From Dyadobacter bucti (GTDB lineage: Bacteria > Bacteroidota > Bacteroidia > Cytophagales > Spirosomataceae), in the NCBI RefSeq assembly GCF_005869225.1, contig NZ_SWFP01000002.1, forward strand, positions 372,001-436,000: a stretch of 64,000 bases of DNA. The letters run 5' to 3'. The notes below the pieces were generated by a model, which was given only the letters and a program-made list of their open reading frames with translations, ran no database searches and was not told the DNA's origin. Both the position numbers and the translations under genes were made by a program. Positions 9,820-18,391 of this stretch are shown one piece after another. The stretch's first letter is position 1, and every line of letters starts with the position of its first letter.

Positions 9820-10352
9820 GAGACTTCTTCACGGGACTACCAAGCTTTGAACAGCAAATAACAGCTGTAAAAGATCATAACCCACGTCAAAGAACCTGCA
9901 ACGACGGTGAAGAGCAAGGCGCTAAGAAACGGCAGATTCGCGCATTCTGTCCGATAAGTAATTGTCTTTTCCATTTTCCCGGAAAACAAATGTTGATAAT
10001 ACTTTAAAACGCATGATTTGGGCAGGAGTGTTTATCAACTTTTTGTTTTCCAACAAATTAGAACTACTTGTATTGTCTATCAATAAAAGCGTTAAACTAA
10101 ATTGTCGATCCATCAAAACAGTTTGAAAACGTTTCAAAATTAGTTCTTTATCAAGAAAAAATAGCGTAGAAAAATTATGACATGTGGTTTTTCCTTTATT
10201 TTTTAGGAAATAAAGATGCAAATGTGGCTAAATGAAGTAATTACCGCCATCACGATTCTCCGGTTTTTCAATTTCAGTATAAAAAAAATTAGCTCGCATA
10301 CCGGTTACTTTGATGTGTATACGATAGCCGTGTAGTAGTAATTCTTACACAT
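9820..10352. other. Intergenic stretch, nothing recognised
   Basis: About 530 bp downstream of the permease gene and before the minus-strand terminator at 10353. AT-rich toward its right half. Open frames here are short, lack family features and have unlikely composition. No RNA gene or repeat was recognised. Confidence 0.4.
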
Positions 10353-10394
10353 AAAAAAACACATCCAATGCCGGGTACAATCGGCCTGGATGTG
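10353..10394 (-). terminator. Rho-independent terminator of the 71-aa gene
   Basis: CACATCCA (10360-10367) pairs with TGGATGTG (10387-10394), and an inner GCCG/CGGC extends the stem. Read on the minus strand the hairpin is followed by seven T. It is the first terminator downstream of the small minus-strand gene at 10542-10757 and supports that gene being transcribed. Confidence 0.7.
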
Positions 10395-10541
10395 CAACAC
10401 AATTGGGAGATGGACTTTTAACCTGAGGAAGGTTTTAATGTTTTGGGAAGGAGAGAGAGAGAGGAGGGATTTACGCCAGTTTTTCTCGAAAAAACCGCAC
10501 GTAAACTTTCGTGTAAAACGAAGCGCTGGGGAGAGCTTTCG

Positions 10542-10757
10542 TCAGGCCCTGTCGGAGTCGGATTTTTCTTGCAGCATTCTTTTTGATTTTTTGACTTCTC
10601 CCGGAGTGAATTCATCCTTAATCCACCTTACAAAGTTCTTGGATTGTACCTGATAGACTTGCGCGGACAAAGGCTTAAGATCTGAATTTTCGATCTCGCG
10701 AAGATAGTCAGCAAGCAGTCTGTTAATTTCTTCTACCACATTGGCTTGTGTTTTCAT
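10542..10757 (-). CDS. Small protein of unknown function
   Basis: 71 residues, charged and helical (VVEEINRLLADYLREIENSD), with a central SAQVYQVQSKNFVRWIKDEF stretch. That stretch resembles the SAM-like core-binding segment at the start of tyrosine recombinases, but no catalytic domain follows. The codon pattern looks like real coding sequence, it starts at an ATG, and a strong terminator lies downstream on the same strand. It could be a DNA-associated accessory protein; function unknown. An overlapping frame (10418-10615) has poor composition and is ignored. Confidence 0.55.
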   Translation of the reverse strand: MKTQANVVEEINRLLADYLREIENSDLKPLSAQVYQVQSKNFVRWIKDEFTPGEVKKSKRMLQEKSDSDRA

Positions 10758-11117
10758 CGGAAGGTTTTTGGCAATTACACAAATAGGATAATTCTAATCG
10801 TAAATCAAAAAATTGTTCGCTTTACTGAATGCAAGTATAATAGTTCGTTTTTAACAGACTATCATTTTTGTGGTGATCCTGGCTTATTTTAGGGTATAAC
10901 TATCCGTAACTGGGGGCAACTTTTGGCAAATTTCACACTTTGCACAAAAGCCTAAATTTCTTCTATAAAACCGTGTCAAATCCCCGCCACTGCGTCAAAA
11001 AACACCAGCTACGAAACAGCAACCAAGAATTTCATTTTTTTTGTAACCGGAATTTAATATCCACTGTTTCAGAACGCTACAAAATGTATTTTCCCAAGAA
11101 TTCTTCTGACGGAAAAC
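10758..11117. other. AT-rich intergenic stretch, nothing recognised
   Basis: 360 bp upstream of the 71-aa gene and downstream of the DUF4097 operon terminator. AT-rich; presumably holds the promoter of the small gene. No coding, RNA or repeat feature recognised. Confidence 0.35.
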
Positions 11118-11147
11118 AAAAAAAGCCCCGATTAGGAGCTCCTTTTT
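11118..11147 (-). terminator. Rho-independent terminator of the DUF4097 operon
   Basis: On the minus strand AGCTCC-TAATC-GGGGCT forms a stem-loop (one G-T pair) followed directly by TTTTTTT, with a matching A-run before the stem. It lies 27 bp beyond the stop codon of the last gene of the sigma operon. Confidence 0.8.
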
Positions 11148-11173
11148 CACCACATTCCGGGACGACTTTTTAT

Positions 11174-11872
11174 TCAGTTGGCTGTCCGTAAATACACGTT
11201 ATTGCTGATAGATTCCAGCTTCAGAGCCGGTCCTCCCCCATTAAACGTACCTTCCAAAAGGTACCCTACGATGGGGTCTTTCTGCTTCTTGTTTTTGAAA
11301 TCGATTTTAAGATCGGAATAAACTTCGCCCGTGATCGTCTTCATAGCGACATTGGCGCCTTTGCTTTTGGGCCAGCTCATGTCCACGTGCCCGCTGATCG
11401 TTTTCGCAAACACTTCCGCAGATGCCCCTTCAATCTCGATGTTACCATTGATGGTCTCGAGTTTCAGCCGTGCCTGACGTGGCAGCCACACTTCATAATT
11501 AATTTCACTGCATACGTAATACTTCTGTCCATTGTTGTCGCTGCCCCATGTGCTGCTTTCTTTCGGACAATCTTCTTTTTTCCCGTTTTTCATCATCTCC
11601 TGGTCAAAATCGGTTTTGAGCATCACCTCTTCACCAGTAGTATTGCTGGTGACCAGCAGCGCGTCATTCAGTTTCCCTCCATTTATTTCTACCTTAATCC
11701 GGACCGAAACATCGGCTTTGTCCCAATACCTCACACGGATGCTGTCAGCGAACTTCAGGTCCAGGTTAACCAGCTGCCCGGACGAATAGGTAAGCTTTTT
11801 CTCTATGATCTTTTGCGCAAAGACAGGGCTAGCCAGCAAAGCTATAAAAAGGAATATCGTTATGTTTTTCAT
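11174..11872 (-). CDS. Exported DUF4097-like beta-strand repeat protein
   Basis: About 232 residues from the ATG at 11872. This start was chosen because it begins a clean signal peptide (MKNITIFLFIALLASPVFAQ), while the frame can be opened 8 codons earlier. The mature part is beta-rich with the repeating pattern of DUF4097 proteins (KLETINGNIEIEGASAEVF, then AKTISGHVDMSWP and MKTITGEVYSD), which fold as a stacked beta structure. Four Cys-bearing or polar insertions occur near residues 105-125. It is the last gene of the sigma / HEAT / DUF4097 operon, 24 bp after its paralogue. Envelope-located; the molecular role of this family is not established. Confidence 0.75.
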   Translation of the reverse strand: MKNITIFLFIALLASPVFAQKIIEKKLTYSSGQLVNLDLKFADSIRVRYWDKADVSVRIKVEINGGKLNDALLVTSNTTGEEVMLKTDFDQEMMKNGKKEDCPKESSTWGSDNNGQKYYVCSEINYEVWLPRQARLKLETINGNIEIEGASAEVFAKTISGHVDMSWPKSKGANVAMKTITGEVYSDLKIDFKNKKQKDPIVGYLLEGTFNGGGPALKLESISNNVYLRTAN

Positions 11873-11896
11873 CGTATCTGAAACGTTTAGGAACAA

Positions 11897-12679
11897 CTAC
11901 TTTTGCTTGCGGATGAATATGTCACTGCTGATGGTATTAAGCTGGATCTCAACCCCTCCCCCGTTTGTAGTACCTTCGATGTTCCTTCCACCTCCTACTT
12001 TCGACAGCCCGTCTTTCGCACTTTTTGTTCCCAGGTCAAAATCTGTGTACATCTCTCCATTGATCGATCTGAGCTTTAGGCTGGATTTTGCAGAAGCTGG
12101 CAGCGAAACGTCGATTGCCCCGCTCACGGTGGATATGGCCGTAGGTTTTTCCTGATTCAGGTTTGAATAAACCACTTTGACCTCGCCGCTGGTGCTATTG
12201 GCTACAACCGGACCAGTGACGTTGACCAGGTTGATAGAAGCGGTGTTGGTGCGTATTTCCAGGTCGCCATCCATGTCTTTTATCGAAATCCCCGACCCGC
12301 CCTGCCAGTTGGTTTCCTGATACAGTACCGATACTTTGCTGGGCAGCTTCACAGTATATTTCACCTGTTTGCGTGAAGCCTTCTCGATTTTCAGCACACC
12401 GTTTTCCGTCGTAACCGACAGACCCACACCGGAGTTGTCCACTGCGCTGTAATAAAGCGGTTTAAGACCTCTTGCCCTTTCGGGAGGTGCTTCAAAACCC
12501 GAAGACGCTGTGATCACTACTTCGTCGCTGTTATGGCCTTCGACTTTGATGTCACTCCCCGACATCTCAATGACAACTTTGCGGTCTTTGGTATTCGCTA
12601 GCTTGGTTTTGAATTCCTGGGCATGGGCAACCATGATACCTGAAAACAGGCTCAGACTGAGCATTAAGTACTTTTTCAT
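11897..12679 (-). CDS. Exported DUF4097-like beta-strand repeat protein
   Basis: 260 residues with signal peptide MKKYLMLSLSLFSGIMVAHA. The body repeats short beta motifs such as DGDLEIRTNTASINLVNV, GPVVANSTSGEVKVVYSN and AISTVSGAIDVSLPA, the pattern of DUF4097. It resembles the next gene downstream and probably arose with it by duplication. Third gene of a four-gene minus-strand operon headed by an ECF sigma factor; 37 bp separate it from the HEAT-repeat gene. Likely periplasmic or surface-exposed. Confidence 0.78.
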   Translation of the reverse strand: MKKYLMLSLSLFSGIMVAHAQEFKTKLANTKDRKVVIEMSGSDIKVEGHNSDEVVITASSGFEAPPERARGLKPLYYSAVDNSGVGLSVTTENGVLKIEKASRKQVKYTVKLPSKVSVLYQETNWQGGSGISIKDMDGDLEIRTNTASINLVNVTGPVVANSTSGEVKVVYSNLNQEKPTAISTVSGAIDVSLPASAKSSLKLRSINGEMYTDFDLGTKSAKDGLSKVGGGRNIEGTTNGGGVEIQLNTISSDIFIRKQK

Positions 12680-12716
12680 GGATTTTGTTTAAAATAAAAA
12701 AGTGTAAAAATTGTGT

Positions 12717-13508
12717 TTACGAAGAAGGGTTTTCCTGGCGGGCGAGGCGGTCCAGCCCCTCCTCTGCTTTCAGGCGTACAACATCAAGTACCTCCCGATT
12801 CTTTACCATCCGCCGGAACTGGCCTGCCGCACGTTGCTCCCGAATGCCTGTCAGCGCTTCTATCAGCATAATCTGCACGTTAGGCTCCGACTGGATTTCC
12901 AGTGACTGGATAAGCGCCTCGGTTACATCGGGCTCATTGACAAAGCGAAGCAAAGCCTGACCAGCCGCGAGGCGGACGTTGATATTCGGATCGAAGTTGA
13001 GGGTGTTGATGAGCAGCTGCGTGATATTTCGGTCCACATCTGACAGCTCATAACTCTGGTTCACTGCATGGATACGTTCGCTCGCCGAGGTGACTGCCCT
13101 CTGCTCAAAATCAAGCATTTTTTTCATTTCCGCAACCGATTCCCGGTCACGCCCGGACAAGGCAATGTTCCCACCGTTTCCCGAGGCCTGGAATCCGTAG
13201 TATAGCATTCCGCCCGCAAACCCTACGATCAGCAGTACCAGCCCTGCCGCTATTCTCGCGATCCAGCTGGTAAGCCTGCGTACGCGGCCTTTTTTCGGAG
13301 GGTCAAGCCGGGCGGCCAGCTCGTTTGCAAAAGCCAGGGAAGGATGCTGATCCCGGGCTTCGGCAAAATAGGAAAACTGTGCGGTATGGCTCTGTAAATG
13401 CGCAGGGACGTCGTTCCCCTGAAAAAACTGCCTGAGCTGTCTTTCTTCTTCCAATGTTGTCTCTCCCTCATAATATCTGTCCAGCAACTTTTCAATATCC
13501 TGATCCAT
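12717..13508 (-). CDS. Membrane-anchored HEAT-repeat protein, probable anti-sigma factor
   Basis: 263 residues. The N-terminal ~85 residues (MDQDIEKLLDRYYEGETTLE...) match the short cytoplasmic domain that precedes the membrane anchor in many Bacteroidota anti-sigma proteins. A single membrane segment follows (IARIAAGLVLLIVGFAGGML, ~90-110). The outside part has HEAT-like alpha repeats (NVRLAAGQALLRFVNEPDV; PNVQIMLIEALTGI). The gene overlaps the ECF sigma gene by 17 bp, implying translational coupling. I infer that it holds the sigma factor at the membrane and senses envelope signals through the HEAT domain. Confidence 0.75.
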   Translation of the reverse strand: MDQDIEKLLDRYYEGETTLEEERQLRQFFQGNDVPAHLQSHTAQFSYFAEARDQHPSLAFANELAARLDPPKKGRVRRLTSWIARIAAGLVLLIVGFAGGMLYYGFQASGNGGNIALSGRDRESVAEMKKMLDFEQRAVTSASERIHAVNQSYELSDVDRNITQLLINTLNFDPNINVRLAAGQALLRFVNEPDVTEALIQSLEIQSEPNVQIMLIEALTGIREQRAAGQFRRMVKNREVLDVVRLKAEEGLDRLARQENPSS

Positions 13509-14010
13509 AGTCGTTTACTTTTAAATAATTCTCCCTCAACTTCTGCCTGGCCCGCGACAGGATCACCCGGATATTATTGATGCTCAACCCGGTAACCTGT
13601 TCAAGTTCCTCAAATGAATATTCCTCCACGTCCCGCAAGTGAAGGATCAGCTTCTGCTGCTCGGGAAGTGCTCCGATCAGCCGGAGCATAAGCTGATTGC
13701 TGTCCGACAGTTCCGCCTGCTGATAAGGAGAAACGTCATCAGCCTCCATGCTCACCAAATCCGCATCTTTTGTCATTTTTTTATGGTGATGCGATTTCAG
13801 CCTATCAAGACAGATATTCTTGGTCATCTGCACCGCAAGCGCCTCAATGCTATTGTAAGATTCCAACTGTTGCCGGTTCGTCCACAGCCGCAATAGCACA
13901 TCCTGTATGGCATCCTCTGCTTCCTCCCGGCTGCGCAGGAATAGCTGGGCCAACCGGAAAAGCCGGCCTTGTACGGGAAGTATGCGTTGGTTAAAGGCTT
14001 TAAGTTCCAT
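13492..14010 (-). CDS. ECF RNA polymerase sigma factor
   Basis: 172 residues from the ATG at 14010. Upstream in-frame starts (an ATG at 14043 and a TTG at 14103) add a basic stretch not expected in the family. Region 2 holds RLFRLAQLFLRSREEAEDAIQDV then LLRLWTNRQQLE; region 4 holds PEQQKLILHLRDVEEYSFEE and the helix-turn-helix VTGLSINNIRVILSRARQKL. First gene of an operon with the HEAT membrane protein and two DUF4097 proteins. This is a common Bacteroidota envelope-response arrangement, probably autoregulated. Confidence 0.92.
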   Translation of the reverse strand: MELKAFNQRILPVQGRLFRLAQLFLRSREEAEDAIQDVLLRLWTNRQQLESYNSIEALAVQMTKNICLDRLKSHHHKKMTKDADLVSMEADDVSPYQQAELSDSNQLMLRLIGALPEQQKLILHLRDVEEYSFEELEQVTGLSINNIRVILSRARQKLRENYLKVNDYGSGY

Positions 14011-14103
14011 TTCAGTGACAAGACGACCGGACCGTGAAAACATTACAAGATGAAATATTTTTTTTCGAGGCCTTCGGGTATATGATGAAATTTCCTTTAA
14101 CAA

Positions 14104-14418
14104 ACAGCATGAACATGATAACCGGATCGCGCAGCTGCTGCAAAACCAAACCTACAACGGTCAGCGGGTAGGCAGGATGCTCTTCCTTTTGCGATGGGTG
14201 ATGAGTTACAGAAGAATTACGGAAGTGACTTCAGGCACATCGTGGTGTCGATCTGTACGTCGAGCAATAGCCTGGCCAGTGGCGACAGGAACTTAAACTA
14301 TATGGAACCCGGCGCGCCGGAAATGCTGACTTTAAAATGCTGAAAGGGAAGCGCGCAGGCCATGCGATGACAGCTGCTATGATCAACGCGTTCAAGAGCC
14401 TTAAACAGATTAACAAAA
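14104..14418. other. Intergenic stretch with possible decayed coding sequence
   Basis: About 315 bp without an intact gene. On the plus strand, short frames with coding-like composition follow one another in different frames: NRIAQLLQNQTYNGQRVGRM, then MGDELQKNYGSDFRHIVVSI, then GKRAGHAMTAAMINAFKSL. This could be a frameshifted remnant of one gene, but I do not recognise the family. Confidence 0.25.
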
Positions 14419-14451
14419 AAGCCCGTGAGCAGATTCATCGCTCACGGGCTT
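14411..14451 (-). terminator. Rho-independent terminator of the VOC gene
   Basis: Perfect 12-bp inverted repeat AAGCCCGTGAGC / GCTCACGGGCTT with a 9-nt loop. On the minus strand it is followed by a T-run. It lies about 10 bp after the stop codon of the VOC-family gene. Confidence 0.85.
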
Positions 14452-14460
14452 CATATATTT

Positions 14461-14871
14461 TTAGGCCTGAGGCTCCACAGCACCCGGGTCCATCCACATA
14501 ACTTCCCACAAATGCCCGTTGATATCCTCGAAACCGCGTCCGTACATGTAGCCGTATTCCTGCGTTTCACTTGATGATTTTGCACCAGCTGCAAATGCCT
14601 TATCTACCAGTGCATCCACCTCTTCCCGACTGTCCGCTGACAGACAAATGATGGCCTCCGCTGCTTTTGATGTGTCGACAATCTCCTTTTTGGTAAAAGT
14701 CTGAAAGTATTTCTCCACCAGCAGCATTACATATATATCATCACTGATAATCATACTCGTAGCGTTTTCATCCGTAAACTGGGCATTGAATGTGAATCCC
14801 AGCTTAGTAAAAAATTCTACCGTCTGGTTAAGGTCTTTAACGGGCAGGTTAACAAAGATTTTAGTCGCCAT
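14461..14871 (-). CDS. VOC (glyoxalase-fold) family protein
   Basis: 136 residues of the vicinal-oxygen-chelate superfamily. It opens with IFVNLPVKDLNQTVEFFTKL and closes with FEDINGHLWEVMWMDP, the usual last-strand HxWE motif. Between them is one pair of beta-alpha-beta-beta-beta units with IISDDIYVMLLVEKYFQ. Such proteins include lactoylglutathione-lyase-like, fosfomycin-resistance-like and demethylmenaquinone-like members; the exact reaction cannot be read here. Monocistronic with its own strong terminator. Confidence 0.88.
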   Translation of the reverse strand: MATKIFVNLPVKDLNQTVEFFTKLGFTFNAQFTDENATSMIISDDIYVMLLVEKYFQTFTKKEIVDTSKAAEAIICLSADSREEVDALVDKAFAAGAKSSSETQEYGYMYGRGFEDINGHLWEVMWMDPGAVEPQA

Positions 14872-15113
14872 GTTTTTAAGGTTTAAGTTGACTTTGCAAA
14901 CTTACAACCGTCATGAAAACATGATGTTGTATGAATGCGGCAAATTAGGGGGCTGATTGCGACAATCGCTGAACATATAGCTGAGGCCCTATCAGAGACG
15001 TTTCAGTAAATAAATGAAAACTTCGTCCCGGCAATGCAACGATCAGCCCCTTAGTTATGTCTCCAACGGTGTACAAACAAGCTACGGCAAATCCACCAAC
15101 CCCTTATCTAGCC

Positions 15114-15818
15114 ATGAAGAAAGTCTTACTCATACTCTTTATCTGCACATCAGCAGGTCGCACTTTTGCACAAACCACTGAGTATCTCGTTCAGCTTAGC
15201 TCCGGACTGTTTTCCTACGGCGGCAAGTCTGCGGCTTCTGCCACGGGCGTATCTGTAAGCGACGTACTATCCGAGCCGCATTATGTCCAGGATGTTTTCG
15301 GAAAGCAAAGCGGGTTATCTTACGGGCTGCATACGCAGATGCAGACCATCACAAAAAACAGTTTTATCATGGGCGTACGACTGGGCTTCGACAGGCTTTC
15401 TTCCAAAGCAGACGTCACAAGCACCGCAAGTATCGTCGGTAACAGACCAGCTCACGGAAAAGTTGTCGCCAGTAATAGCGTAGTGCAGCTCAATCCATAT
15501 TTAGGATATCGCCTCCATACTGGAAACATACACATTGATTTAACCGCGGGCTTAAACGGAGGTTATATTCTAAGCAGCCAATACCACGCGATCGTAGAAG
15601 AACAACACAATACGATCGACCAGAAAGGACCCAATCACAGGATCAACACCAAATTCGATTTGGGCCCGGTGGCAGGAGTCTCGGTCGGATATAAAAAAGT
15701 TGCTTTGAGCGCCGGTTATTTTCATGGATTGATCAACTACCAGAGAGATTTAATCGGAGCAGACCGGGAAATTTATTCGCGTTATTTGCGTTTTGGAATT
15801 TCATACCGGATCTTTTAA
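15114..15818 (+). CDS. Outer-membrane beta-barrel protein
   Basis: 234 residues from the ATG at 15114, the start that yields a signal peptide (MKKVLLILFICTSAGRTFAQ); an ATG 19 codons upstream gives a poor leader. The mature sequence has alternating amphipathic strands (FIMGVRLGFDRLSSKA, VQLNPYLGYRLHTGNIHIDL, VAGVSVGYKKVALSAGYFHG) and ends RYLRFGISYRIF, an aromatic C-terminus typical of outer-membrane barrels. Followed 32 bp later by a lipoprotein gene, with which it may form an operon. Function unknown. Confidence 0.75.
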   Translation: MKKVLLILFICTSAGRTFAQTTEYLVQLSSGLFSYGGKSAASATGVSVSDVLSEPHYVQDVFGKQSGLSYGLHTQMQTITKNSFIMGVRLGFDRLSSKADVTSTASIVGNRPAHGKVVASNSVVQLNPYLGYRLHTGNIHIDLTAGLNGGYILSSQYHAIVEEQHNTIDQKGPNHRINTKFDLGPVAGVSVGYKKVALSAGYFHGLINYQRDLIGADREIYSRYLRFGISYRIF

Positions 15819-15850
15819 CAATTTTTAAAACAAATTCCGCACCACCATTT

Positions 15851-16237
15851 ATGAAGAAAGTACATGCGTTTTTTATTTTGGGACTAATGCTGGCAGGTTG
15901 TCGCGTAAAAGATAAAGTACTTCCCCTGGACGTTTGGTCGCAGGATTGCGTCGAGCTTGCACCGTATGAGAACGGTTACAGGTTGAGCGGCATGTGTTGT
16001 TCACACCTTACTTTGCCACAGCTGAACGTGAATAAAAAAGGCATCTTCATCACCGACGCTGTTTACAGCAGTTTTACCGGCGCGGGCTTTGCTGACACCA
16101 CATTAAGAGTAACCGGCCACATGTCCGAGGCAGATTCTGTGCTCACAATAGCATACGCCCTGGATACGCTCAGTATTCAAAAGTTCCGCCTGAAACCGGG
16201 TCCTCGTAAGAAAGTTTGCGAATGTTTTTGTGACTAG
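15851..16237 (+). CDS. Small lipoprotein of unknown function
   Basis: 128 residues with a lipoprotein signal peptide (MKKVHAFFILGLMLAGC; lipobox LAGC, Cys17). The mature part is rich in beta strands and has paired cysteines (MCCSH near residue 48 and CECFCD at the extreme C-terminus), which could form disulfides or bind metal. No family recognised. Downstream partner of the beta-barrel gene and convergent with the AraC regulator. Confidence 0.7.
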   Translation: MKKVHAFFILGLMLAGCRVKDKVLPLDVWSQDCVELAPYENGYRLSGMCCSHLTLPQLNVNKKGIFITDAVYSSFTGAGFADTTLRVTGHMSEADSVLTIAYALDTLSIQKFRLKPGPRKKVCECFCD

Positions 16238-16284
16238 TACAAATCAGGAGTAATACTTACCAGGCTTGCCGACGCCCGTATGTA

Positions 16285-17184
16285 TCATCCCCGGAATGCG
16301 GAAGGTGTAGAATTGGTTTGTTTTTTAAAAAAATGATTAAAATGCGCGGGTTCCTCAAAACCCAGACAATAGCTGATCTCCGAAATATTCCAGTCCGTAT
16401 GTTTTAACAAGGCTCTGGCCTCTCCCGCTAACCTTTCAAAAATGTGCTCCGTAGTGGTCTTACCCGTGGTGGAGCGGATCGCCCGGTTGAGATGGTTCAC
16501 ATGTACGGTCAGGTGGTCGGCAAAATCCCGTGCTGAACGAAGCGAAAAGCGTTGCGTAGGAGACTCGATCGGGAACTGGCGTTCGAGAAGCTCGGTAAAA
16601 ACGGCCGTAATCCTCGCATTCGCATCCACATGCTGGTACAGATTTTCGGTAGGCTGCATTTTCAGCGCATAGTGAATGATCTCTGTGATGTAGTTTCGGA
16701 TCAGATCATATTTATACATGTAATCCGATTTGATTTCCTCTTCCATTTTCTCAAAAACCCCGGCTACATAACTATCCTGGGCTGTGTTGAGCACATATAC
16801 AGGCTTACCTCCGAGTGCAAACATGGGCAGTTCCCGGACACTTCTCTTCAGATGCTCACTAAAAAACGCCTCTTTGAAAATGCAGAAATATCCGGACGAA
16901 TCATCGGACAATGGCTCGAAGGTATACGGCACGTCCGGATTAAAGAACAACAGGGTTGTTCCGAACACTTCAAGGCTTTTGTCTGCATAATGATAAATAT
17001 GCCGCCCACGCATAAGGACAATTTTATAAAAGTCCCTCCGGCTGTACTGCACGGGCGGTTTACCCGGACCCATGCAGTCTTCCAGCCTGAACACGTTGAA
17101 ATGACCGATATCTTTTTTGATGTTTTCCGGCATCCAGTTGAATTTTTGCCGGTAAAAATCTTCCAGTGTTTCTGTCTTTGTCAT
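16285..17184 (-). CDS. AraC-family transcriptional regulator
   Basis: 299 residues. The N-terminal ~180 residues are a cupin-like sensing domain (FYKIVLMRGRHIYHYADKSL and FFNPDVPYTFEPL). The C-terminal ~100 residues are the two helix-turn-helix AraC domain, with DFADHLTVHVNHLNRAIRST then TEHIFERLAGEARALLKHTD, and the second motif ISEISYCLGFEEPAHFNHFF. It lies 44 bp downstream of the SDR gene on the same strand and probably regulates that gene or itself; the effector is unknown. Confidence 0.9.
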   Translation of the reverse strand: MTKTETLEDFYRQKFNWMPENIKKDIGHFNVFRLEDCMGPGKPPVQYSRRDFYKIVLMRGRHIYHYADKSLEVFGTTLLFFNPDVPYTFEPLSDDSSGYFCIFKEAFFSEHLKRSVRELPMFALGGKPVYVLNTAQDSYVAGVFEKMEEEIKSDYMYKYDLIRNYITEIIHYALKMQPTENLYQHVDANARITAVFTELLERQFPIESPTQRFSLRSARDFADHLTVHVNHLNRAIRSTTGKTTTEHIFERLAGEARALLKHTDWNISEISYCLGFEEPAHFNHFFKKQTNSTPSAFRG

Positions 17185-17228
17185 ATTGTAAAATTAAAAC
17201 AATTGATCCACACAGGAAACTTTGGGGA

Positions 17229-18083
17229 TCAGGAAAATAATGTTTCGCTGAAACCGGTTGATGTAGCGGACACTTGCATGCTGGCCATATCTTTCTGAAC
17301 AGCCCTGATCTTTGCTTCCGCCAATTCGTAAGCATCCTGTCCCAGGAAAAGGTGGACCGGAGGCTCGGGCATACCGGCCACCTCGATCATCAGCGCCGCA
17401 GCTTTGTCCGGGTCGCCCGGTTGATTTCCGTTGTAGCTCTCCTGGTGTATTTTCTGTGACTCCCTCACATTTTGATATGCGTCAATTGCATTCACAGGGA
17501 CATTGAGAGACGAATCTTCCAAAAAGTTTGTCCTGAAATAACCCGGTGACACGACCGTAACGTGGATACCAAATGGCCGTACCTCTTCGGCAAGAGATTC
17601 TGAAAATCCGTGTACGGCAAACTTGGTAGCGCAGTAGATGCCAAATCCCGGAAAGGCCCCGGTAAAGCCCCCGATCGACGCGATATTTAAGATATGCCCC
17701 GACCGCTGCTCCCGCATCTGCGGCAGCGCTTTGCGGATCACATTGATGGAGCCAAACACATTTACATCGAAGTTCTGCCTGGCATCCGCATCGCTCAACT
17801 CTTCCAGAGCGCCAAGAAGACCATATCCCGCATTGTTGACAACCACATCCAGGGAGCCAAAATGGGCTATTGTTTTTGTTATTGCAGCTGCAACACTTTC
17901 TTCTTCAGTGAGTTTCACAGCCAACGGAAGAAACCTTTCCGTCCTCACTCCTACCGCATTTTGCAGTTCATCCACATTACGTGAAGTGGCTGCTACCCGG
18001 TAACCTCCGGCCAGCAATTTCTTCACCAGCGACAGGCCCAACCCCTTGGAAGCTCCCGTCACAAACCATACTTGCTTATCCAT
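17229..18083 (-). CDS. Short-chain dehydrogenase/reductase (SDR)
   Basis: 284 residues from the ATG at 18083, chosen because the Rossmann fold starts directly after it (VWFVTGASKGLGLSLVKKLL); the 62 codons upstream are unlike SDRs. Classical features: TGxxxGxG at the N-terminus, NNAGYG (~84), catalytic Ser in NIASIGG and YCATK (Tyr-x-x-x-Lys, ~150). The C-terminal extension is typical of NADP-dependent SDRs acting on small alcohols or ketones. Co-oriented with the AraC regulator. A TACTTTTG on the minus strand at 18128-18135 may be its -7 promoter element. Confidence 0.9.
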   Translation of the reverse strand: MDKQVWFVTGASKGLGLSLVKKLLAGGYRVAATSRNVDELQNAVGVRTERFLPLAVKLTEEESVAAAITKTIAHFGSLDVVVNNAGYGLLGALEELSDADARQNFDVNVFGSINVIRKALPQMREQRSGHILNIASIGGFTGAFPGFGIYCATKFAVHGFSESLAEEVRPFGIHVTVVSPGYFRTNFLEDSSLNVPVNAIDAYQNVRESQKIHQESYNGNQPGDPDKAAALMIEVAGMPEPPVHLFLGQDAYELAEAKIRAVQKDMASMQVSATSTGFSETLFS

Positions 18084-18127
18084 TGACTTTGTTTTAAATG
18101 ATTGCTTTTTGTTTGAATTTATTAAGT

Positions 18128-18135
18128 CAAAAGTA
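18128..18135 (-). promoter_or_regulatory. Possible -7 promoter element of the SDR gene
   Basis: TACTTTTG on the minus strand matches TAnnTTTG, the Bacteroidota -7 consensus, 45 bp upstream of the start codon. No well-spaced -33 TTG was found, so the call rests on half a promoter. Confidence 0.25.
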
Positions 18136-18351
18136 TGCAGACTACCCGACCGTACACTTGCCAGTTCCAAACACATTCTTGTATAATTCAAACATCGGGT
18201 AAAAAGCAGGGCTACTTTTAAGAATGAATCAAACGAATACCGTGCAACCGGTCTGCCTTCCGACGACATTTTTAGAAGTAATTCAAAAATTATATCAAAA
18301 AATTTTAAAATATTTTAGCCGATAAGTAGCAACATTGTGTAGTATTATGTC

Positions 18352-18359
18352 TACATTTG
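18352..18359 (+). promoter_or_regulatory. Possible -7 promoter element of the LuxR-type regulator
   Basis: TACATTTG matches TAnnTTTG, 33 bp upstream of the ATG at 18392, in the 308-bp divergent region shared with the SDR gene. A TTG 14 bp upstream of it is too close to be a standard -33 element. Otherwise this intergenic region shows only AT-rich sequence. Confidence 0.25.
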
Positions 18360-18391
18360 TTGGATGGTTTTCTCACTCCCAAATCTCCACA

